Shown one piece after another: positions 59,756 through 64,000 of a DNA stretch of 64,000 bases; positions within the stretch are counted from its first letter, which is position 1, and every line of letters begins with the position of its first letter. The stretch comes from Streptomyces flavofungini. GTDB taxonomy: Bacteria > Actinomycetota > Actinomycetes > Streptomycetales > Streptomycetaceae. The DNA is taken from assembly GCF_014650815.1 (NCBI RefSeq), contig NZ_BMVR01000003.1:310001-374000 (forward strand), written 5' to 3'. Below the pieces are notes generated by a model, which ran no database searches, was not told the DNA's origin, and was given only the letters and a program-made list of their open reading frames with translations. Both the position numbers and the translations under genes were made by a program.

Positions 59756-60118
59756 TCAGTTCAGCCGGACCTTCGGCGGCGTCCCGTAGAAGGTGATGGG
59801 CGGCCAGCCGCGCTTGGCGGCGAGGTCGTTGAGGGCCTCCGCGATGTCCGCGGGCGTGACCTCCTGCTGCCCGGAGGGCTCCTCGACCCGGACGCTGAAG
59901 GTCATGGACAGCTCCGCGTAGCCCGAACCGTGCTGGACGCGCCCGCTGAACTGCGTCCCCGGTTCGAACGCCACCGCCGACTGGCTGCCCTCGGCGGTCT
60001 GCGCGGCCGCGGCGCCGCCCTTGTCGTCCGCCTGTGCCGTACCCGCGGAGGCGAGCACCGCGCCCGCCGCCGCCGAACCCGAGTAGCCCAGCAATGACCG
60101 TCTGGAGACTCCGGACAT
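59756..60118 (-). CDS. Tat-signal secreted protein of unknown function
   Basis: The 120-residue protein starts MSGVSRRSLLGYSGSAAAGAVLASAGTAQA after AGGAGG. The twin-arginine motif (SRRSLLGY) and a mild hydrophobic core predict Tat export with cleavage after AQA. The mature part (about 90 residues) contains AVAFEPGTQFSGRVQHGSGYAELSMTFSVRVEEPSG and ADIAEALNDLAAKRGWPPITFYGTPP, an apparent beta-sheet plus helix. Folded export through Tat suggests a cofactor or quick folding, but no metal motif is seen. It lies downstream of the FN3 lipoprotein gene on the same strand (90 bases) and may be co-transcribed with it. Confidence 0.8.
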   Translation of the reverse strand: MSGVSRRSLLGYSGSAAAGAVLASAGTAQADDKGGAAAAQTAEGSQSAVAFEPGTQFSGRVQHGSGYAELSMTFSVRVEEPSGQQEVTPADIAEALNDLAAKRGWPPITFYGTPPKVRLN

Positions 60119-60208
60119 GTACCCCTCCTGATCCCTACGGGCCTCCCCCCTGGGGGCCCGCGGTGATCATAAAGGCCGAAACCGGCTCATGGAGCGGAAC
60201 GAGATCAC

Positions 60209-61228
60209 CTACTTCGGCCCGCTCTGTGCGGTGGTGACGGTCCGTTCGGGGGAGTAGCCGCCCCAGGTGCCGTCGGGCAGCTTGGCGCGGAGCTTCACCC
60301 GGTGCGTGTCGCCGGACTTCCGGCCGACGTAGAAGCTGTGCTTCGCCTTGTCCTGGGGGGCAGTGCCGCCGAAGACCAATGAGGTCGCGCTCTTGCCGTC
60401 CAGGTGGATCTGATACTCCGTCACCGCCCCGCCGGTGTGCGGGGGTTTCCACGTCAGGTCGATGTAGTACGCCCCGTCACCGGACTTGTGCGTCCGCGCC
60501 GTGAAGTCGGCCGGGGCGGTGGCGCGCCCGCTGTCCTTGCCCGCGGCCGTCCGGACGCGCACGGCGGGGCTCGCGGCCGAGAAGTTGTCGGCGGCGTCGC
60601 GCGCCTTCACGGTGAACCTGTACGTGGTGCCCGGCCGCAGGCCCGTGATCAGCGTGTCGGTGGTGCCCCCGCCCACGCTGTGGATCTTCGACCCGCCCTG
60701 GTAGATCTCGTACGAGGCGACGCTGCGGTTGTCCTTCGACGCATCCCACGCCAGCGTCGCCGCGTGCCCGCCCTGGGCCTCGCCGCGCAGCGTGCGCGGA
60801 CTTGCCGGGGCCTTCCGGTCGGCGGTGGTCGCCGCGGGCGTGGTGACCCGCAGCTTCTTGCTGTCGGGGCTGACGTTGCCGTCGCCGTCGCGGGCCCGGA
60901 CGGAGAAGGTGTAGGTGGCCTTCGGTTTGAGGCCGGTGATGTCCACCATGTGCCGGTCGGCGGGGACGTCCTTGACCTTGGCGGTGCCCCGGTAGATCTC
61001 GTAGCCGGTGACGTCGGAGCCGTCGGTGGTGCTGTTCCACATCACGTGCACGGACGTGGCACTGCCCGCCTGCACGGTGAGGCCGCGGGGCGCGGAGGGT
61101 ATCCGCGTGCTCTTGCCGTCGTCGCCGCCCCAGGCGCAGGAGCTCAGCACGAAGACCGCCGCGGTGACAGTGAGGCAGGCGGACTTCAGGGGGAGCCGGT
61201 GGCGGGGCGGGTGGGGGGTCCGTCGCAC
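60209..61228 (-). CDS. Lipoprotein with fibronectin type III domains
   Basis: The 339-residue protein starts at GTG 61228 after GGAAGG. A lipoprotein signal with lipobox VLSSC (KSACLTVTAAVFVLSSCAW) makes it a surface lipoprotein. Two clear FN3 domains follow: PSAPRGLTVQAG...TSVHVMWNSTTDGSDVTGYEIYRG (about 50-135) and PASPRTLRGEAQGGHAATLAWDASKDNRSVASYEIYQG (about 145-235). A third, more diverged FN3-like domain is at the end (FTARTHKSGDG, AYYIDLTWKPPHTGGAVTEYQIHL). Such domains link or bind carbohydrate-active enzymes in actinomycetes. A perfect palindrome at 61252 of the DasR-site type stands 24 bp before the start, suggesting N-acetylglucosamine-responsive control. Confidence 0.88.
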   Translation of the reverse strand: MRRTPHPPRHRLPLKSACLTVTAAVFVLSSCAWGGDDGKSTRIPSAPRGLTVQAGSATSVHVMWNSTTDGSDVTGYEIYRGTAKVKDVPADRHMVDITGLKPKATYTFSVRARDGDGNVSPDSKKLRVTTPAATTADRKAPASPRTLRGEAQGGHAATLAWDASKDNRSVASYEIYQGGSKIHSVGGGTTDTLITGLRPGTTYRFTVKARDAADNFSAASPAVRVRTAAGKDSGRATAPADFTARTHKSGDGAYYIDLTWKPPHTGGAVTEYQIHLDGKSATSLVFGGTAPQDKAKHSFYVGRKSGDTHRVKLRAKLPDGTWGGYSPERTVTTAQSGPK

Positions 61229-61251
61229 GGTCGTGCCTTCCACTCGACGCG

Positions 61252-61267
61252 ATTGGTCCGGACCAAT
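61252..61267. promoter_or_regulatory. DasR-like palindrome before the FN3 lipoprotein gene
   Basis: ATTGGTCCGGACCAAT is a perfect 16-bp palindrome. Its core TGGTC-C-G-GACCA is that of the DasR-responsive element (consensus near ACTGGTCTAGACCACT), differing in the two central bases and the outer C/T. DasR is a GntR/HutC-type repressor of chitin and GlcNAc genes in streptomycetes. The site lies 24 bp upstream of the GTG start, where binding would block transcription or initiation. Confidence 0.65.
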
Positions 61268-61359
61268 TTGACAGGGGTGACGGGGGCACATCAAGAGGTG
61301 GAGTGGAACGGGGGTGCGATGAGGGGCTGTTCGTGGCTGTTCGGGGCGGCTCGGCCCCC

Positions 61360-62013
61360 TCACGCCTTCCGGTACGCGTAGGCCTCCCGCGCCGCCGCCT
61401 CCACCGCCGCGATGTCCGCGCCCGCCGACGCCGTCACGACCGCCGCCACCGCGCCCTCCACGAACGGCGCGTCGACGAGGCGGGCGCCGTCCGGGAGTTC
61501 GTCGCCCTCGGCCAGGAGGGCCTTGACCGTGAGGACGGCGCTGCCGAGGTCGACGAGGATCGCGACCCCCGCGCCCCGGTCGACCCGGTGCGCGGCGGCG
61601 GCGATCAGCTCGGAGCTGGTGCCGAGGCCGCCGCCCTCCGTGCCGCCCGCGGCGGCCACCGGCGCGGTGCCGCCCCCGGCGAGCCCCGTCGCGAGGGTCG
61701 CCACGGACTCGGCGACGGGCCCGCTGTGGGAGACGAGCACGACGCCGACGAGCTTGCCGTCGTCGCTCCCGCCGTCGAGCCCCGCGCCACTCGTGCCCCT
61801 GCCGCCCTCGCCGCTCATGCTGCCGCTGCCCCCGCTGCCCCCGCTGCCTCCGCTGCCTCCGCTGCCTCCGCTGCCTCCGCTGCCTCCGCTGCCCCCGCTG
61901 CTCGTGCCGCCGCGACCCTCGCCACCCATGTCGCCGGGCCCTTCGCCGTCGTCGCGCCTGCCGTCACTCACGCCGCCGTGTGCTTCGCCCGCGTCTGCCC
62001 TGCCGTCACTCAC
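61360..62013 (-). CDS. dhaM: PTS-dependent dihydroxyacetone kinase, phosphotransferase subunit DhaM
   Basis: The 217-residue protein starts at GTG 62013, five codons before the dhaL stop frame ends, so it is translationally coupled. The C-terminal 125 residues are the DhaM/EIIA-mannose domain: VGVVLVSHSGPVAESVATLATGL (His is the phosphorylation site) and GVAILVDLGSAVLTVKALLAEG, with DAPFVEGAVAAVVTASAGADIAAVEAAAREA. Residues 1-85 are Gly/Ser/Asp-rich, with about eight GGS units encoded by 9-bp repeats; a shorter protein could start at ATG 61816-61818. DhaM passes phosphate from HPr to DhaL-ADP. The repeats make a flexible linker of variable length. Confidence 0.88.
   Translation of the reverse strand: MSDGRADAGEAHGGVSDGRRDDGEGPGDMGGEGRGGTSSGGSGGSGGSGGSGGSGGSGGSGGSGSMSGEGGRGTSGAGLDGGSDDGKLVGVVLVSHSGPVAESVATLATGLAGGGTAPVAAAGGTEGGGLGTSSELIAAAAHRVDRGAGVAILVDLGSAVLTVKALLAEGDELPDGARLVDAPFVEGAVAAVVTASAGADIAAVEAAAREAYAYRKA
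61821..61902. repeat. Nine-base tandem repeats coding Gly-Gly-Ser in dhaM
   Basis: The units cgctgcctc/cgctgcccc recur about eight times in succession. On the reverse strand they code GGS. Slippage would add or remove whole GGS units without shifting frame. Confidence 0.8.
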
Positions 62014-62617
62014 GCCCCGTCCCCTCCGCCGTCTCGGCCAGCGCCTCGAACAGCAGCGCCGACGACGTGGCCCCCGGGTCCTGGTGGCCGATGCTGCGTT
62101 CGCCCAGGTAGCTCGCCCTGCCCTTGCGGGCCTGCAGCGGCGTGGTCGCGAGGGCGCCCTCGTGGGCGGCGGCGCGGGCCGCGGCGAAGGACGTGGGGAG
62201 CGCGTCGAGCGCCGGGACCAGGGCGTCCAGCATCGTCTTGTCGCCGGGTGCCGCACCGCCCAGCGCGGCCACCGCGTCGACGCCGGTGCGCAGGGCGTCG
62301 GCGAACTCGGCCTCGCTGACCTCGGCCGCGTCGCCCAGGGCCTTGCCGGTGCGGCGCAGCAGCGTGCCGTACAGCGGTCCGGACGCGCCGCCCACGGTGG
62401 AGATCAACTGCCGTCCCGCCAGGGTCAGTACGGCACCGGGGGTGTCCGGGGTCTCCTTCGCCAGGACGGCGGCGACGGCGGTGAAGCCGCGCTGGAGGTT
62501 GCTGCCGTGGTCGGCGTCGCCGATGGGCGAGTCCAACTCGGTGAGCCGCTCCGCCTCCCGGTCGACGGCCGCGGCGGCGGTGGTCAGCCAGCGGCGGAAG
62601 AAATCGGCGTCGAGCAC
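62006..62617 (-). CDS. dhaL: Dihydroxyacetone kinase subunit DhaL
   Basis: The protein has 203 residues. DhaL hallmarks are ELDSPIGDADHGSNLQRGF (with D-x-D-H-G for Mg-ADP), TVGGASGPLYGTLLRRTGKAL, GAAPGDKTMLDALVPALDAL and LGERSIGHQDPGATSSALLFEAL. In PTS-dependent kinases, ADP stays bound and is rephosphorylated by DhaM, and DhaL transfers phosphate to dihydroxyacetone held by DhaK. The gene lies 96 bases after dhaK and overlaps dhaM by a few bases. Start is ATG 62617 (MLDADFFRRW), with GGAGT upstream. Confidence 0.95.
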   Translation of the reverse strand: MLDADFFRRWLTTAAAAVDREAERLTELDSPIGDADHGSNLQRGFTAVAAVLAKETPDTPGAVLTLAGRQLISTVGGASGPLYGTLLRRTGKALGDAAEVSEAEFADALRTGVDAVAALGGAAPGDKTMLDALVPALDALPTSFAAARAAAHEGALATTPLQARKGRASYLGERSIGHQDPGATSSALLFEALAETAEGTGRE

Positions 62618-62713
62618 GGGAACTCCTTGCGTTGGCGGTGCGCCGGGCCGAGGGGTCCGGGCCGGTGGCGTGGGGGGTCGGTACGGAGGCTGGTACCGGG
62701 GCCGGGCCGGAGG

Positions 62714-63706
62714 TCACATGCCCCAGCGCAGCCCCGCGGTGCGCACGGGCGCGTCCCACAGCCGCAGCAGCTCCTCGTCGACCCGGCACAGCGTCACGGA
62801 GGTACCCGCCATGTCGAGGGACGTCACGTAGTCGCCGACGAGGGTGCGGGCCACGGGAACCCCGCGTTCGCCGAGCACGCGGTGGACCTCCGCGTTGAAG
62901 CCGTACAGCTCCAGGAGCGGGGTGGCGCCCATGCCGTTGACGAGGACGAGCACCGGGTCGTGCGAGTCGAGGTCCTCCAGGACGGCGTCCACGGCGAAGT
63001 CGGCGATCTCCCGGGACGTCATCATGGCCCGCCGCTCGCGGCCCGGCTCGCCGTGGATGCCGACGCCCAGTTCGAGCTCACCGGCGGGCAGGTCGAAGGT
63101 GGGGGAGCCCTTCGCGGGGGTGGAGCAGGCGCTGAGGGCGACGCCGAAGCTGCGGGAGTTCTCGTTGGCCTTCCGGGCGATCGCCTCGACGCGCTCCAGC
63201 GGCATGCCCTCCTCGGCGGCGGCGCCCGCCAGCTTCTCCACGAACAGGGTCGCGCCGGTGCCGCGCCGCCCTGCCGTGTACAGGCTGTCGGTCACGGCCA
63301 CGTCGTCGTTGACGAGGACCTTGGCGACCTGGATGCCCTCGTCCTCGGCCAGGTCGGCGGCCATGTCGAAGTTCAGCACGTCACCGGTGTAGTTCTTGAT
63401 GACGAACAGCACGCCCGCGCCGCTGTCCACGGCGGCCGCGGCCCGCACCATCTGGTCGGGCACCGGCGAGGTGAACACCTCACCGGGACACGCGGCCGAC
63501 AGCATCCCCGGCCCCACGAACCCGCCGTGCAGCGGTTCGTGCCCCGACCCGCCGCCCGACACCAGCGCGACCTTCCCGGCGACCGGTGCGTCCGACCGCG
63601 TGATCACCCGGTTCTCCACGTCGACCCGCAGCTCCGGATGCGCCGCCGCCATCCCCCTGAGCGCGTCCGCGACCACGGTCTCCGCCACGTTGATGAGCAT
63701 CCTCAT
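62714..63706 (-). CDS. dhaK: Dihydroxyacetone kinase subunit DhaK
   Basis: The 330-residue protein starts MRMLINVAETVVADALRGM six bases after GGAGG. DhaK marks are VALVSGGGSGHEPLHGGFVGPGMLSAACPGEVF (the GHEP His-containing loop), VLFVIKNYTGDVLNFDMAADLAEDEG, and GVGIHGEPGRER, with the active-site His that forms a hemiaminal with dihydroxyacetone. VNGMGATPLLELYG and VTSLDMAGTSVTL close the fold. With DhaL and DhaM it phosphorylates dihydroxyacetone to the glycolytic triose phosphate. It is the first gene of the operon. Confidence 0.95.
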   Translation of the reverse strand: MRMLINVAETVVADALRGMAAAHPELRVDVENRVITRSDAPVAGKVALVSGGGSGHEPLHGGFVGPGMLSAACPGEVFTSPVPDQMVRAAAAVDSGAGVLFVIKNYTGDVLNFDMAADLAEDEGIQVAKVLVNDDVAVTDSLYTAGRRGTGATLFVEKLAGAAAEEGMPLERVEAIARKANENSRSFGVALSACSTPAKGSPTFDLPAGELELGVGIHGEPGRERRAMMTSREIADFAVDAVLEDLDSHDPVLVLVNGMGATPLLELYGFNAEVHRVLGERGVPVARTLVGDYVTSLDMAGTSVTLCRVDEELLRLWDAPVRTAGLRWGM

Positions 63707-64000
63707 GGGTACCTCCGGGTGATTCGAGCGAGTGGGGGCCTGGCGGGGTCTTCGCTGGTCAGATTGATTGAGGCTAGTTCTTGACCGTGGCGATTCATGG
63801 CGATTCATGGCGATCGGTGGCGGGGTCGGGGTGGGGCTGATGCTGGCTCAACATTGACTCTACTGATGGGGCGTCAGCTATTTGGCGGGATGACTCGGGC
63901 GCAACCTCGGCCTCAGTATCGGCGGATGTCCGTTCCGGGTCACGACCTCCGACATGGCCGCGCGATGTGATGCAGGGCATGGACGGGCGACGATGATCGG
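63707..64000. promoter_or_regulatory. Upstream region of the dha operon with tandem repeats and a small palindrome
   Basis: The 294 bases upstream of dhaK carry tandem copies of TGGCGATTCA (two complete and one partial, 63788-63817). CTGATGGGGCGTCAG (63863-63877) is an inverted repeat with arms CTGA/TCAG, T/G variation inside. Either may control dhaK or an unseen divergent gene beyond the window. No open frame with gene character occurs here. Confidence 0.4.

Overview
The window reads as chromosomal DNA of a Streptomyces or a close actinomycete relative. Support: very high G+C with strong third-position GC in the real frames, GTG and TTG starts beside AGGAGG-type ribosome-binding sites, many TetR/PadR/ROK/DeoR/WYL regulators, and families typical of this group (STAS and RsbW-like anti-sigma components, Rv1733c-like and SHOCT proteins, TerD, Acg-type nitroreductase, FtsX-type export permease). 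No rRNA, tRNA, CRISPR array, phage module or intact transposase gene was seen. It looks like ordinary chromosome rich in small regulator-plus-enzyme modules, with three signs of decay or transposition: a MITE-like element at 10045-10187, an MFS transporter remnant at about 5290-5560, and a multiply frameshifted MOSC gene at 27487-28086.

Left third (1-21200). An edge-truncated unknown gene, a secreted protein, an orphan STAS protein, a small membrane protein and an Acg-like nitroreductase are followed by a YbjJ-like MFS permease, its decayed relative and a divergent ROK regulator. Next come a second MFS exporter, a TetR regulator and a divergent FAD disulfide oxidoreductase with a CPYC centre, whose stop codon coincides with the flank of the MITE. 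A co-directional TetR-cupin-DUF4865-phosphotriesterase operon (13079 back to 10311) has a palindrome at its head. A three-gene SHOCT/ABC ATPase/FtsX permease operon (13339-17029), an RsbW-like ATPase, a Cds1-like PLP enzyme, an SRPBCC protein and a DeoR regulator complete this part.

Middle (21400-41900). A large membrane protein appears to carry an alpha/beta-hydrolase fold split by a multi-helix membrane region. It runs convergently into a beta-helix/CbxX-type AAA+ ATPase fusion. Then follow an Rv1733c-like protein, the MOSC pseudogene, a Pro/Ala-rich protein, a two-domain TerD protein, a GT2 glycosyltransferase, an Asp/Glu racemase-like protein, an O-antigen-ligase-like membrane protein, apolipoprotein N-acyltransferase (lnt), a Nudix hydrolase, two small membrane proteins, RlmG, and a group with DNA-alkylation-repair character (AlkB, another 2OG-Fe(II) oxygenase, Ogt).

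Right third (41900-64000). This part is a series of metabolic genes with local regulators: LysE/Lrp; a FadH-type dienoyl-CoA reductase with a promoter and overlapping palindrome, followed by PadR; Gfo/Idh/MocA plus sugar-phosphate isomerase; WYL regulator and NIPSNAP protein; TetX-like monooxygenase and divergent TetR; DM13 protein; bile-acid-symporter-family permease; LysR divergent from a DJ-1/PfpI protein, TetR and aldehyde dehydrogenase; SnoaL-like protein and PadR sharing a 36-bp palindrome; a Tat-secreted protein; a fibronectin type III lipoprotein behind a DasR-like site; and a dhaK-dhaL-dhaM operon for PTS-dependent dihydroxyacetone phosphorylation. Most functional links are inferred from family membership and gene order. 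Operators are read from symmetry only.
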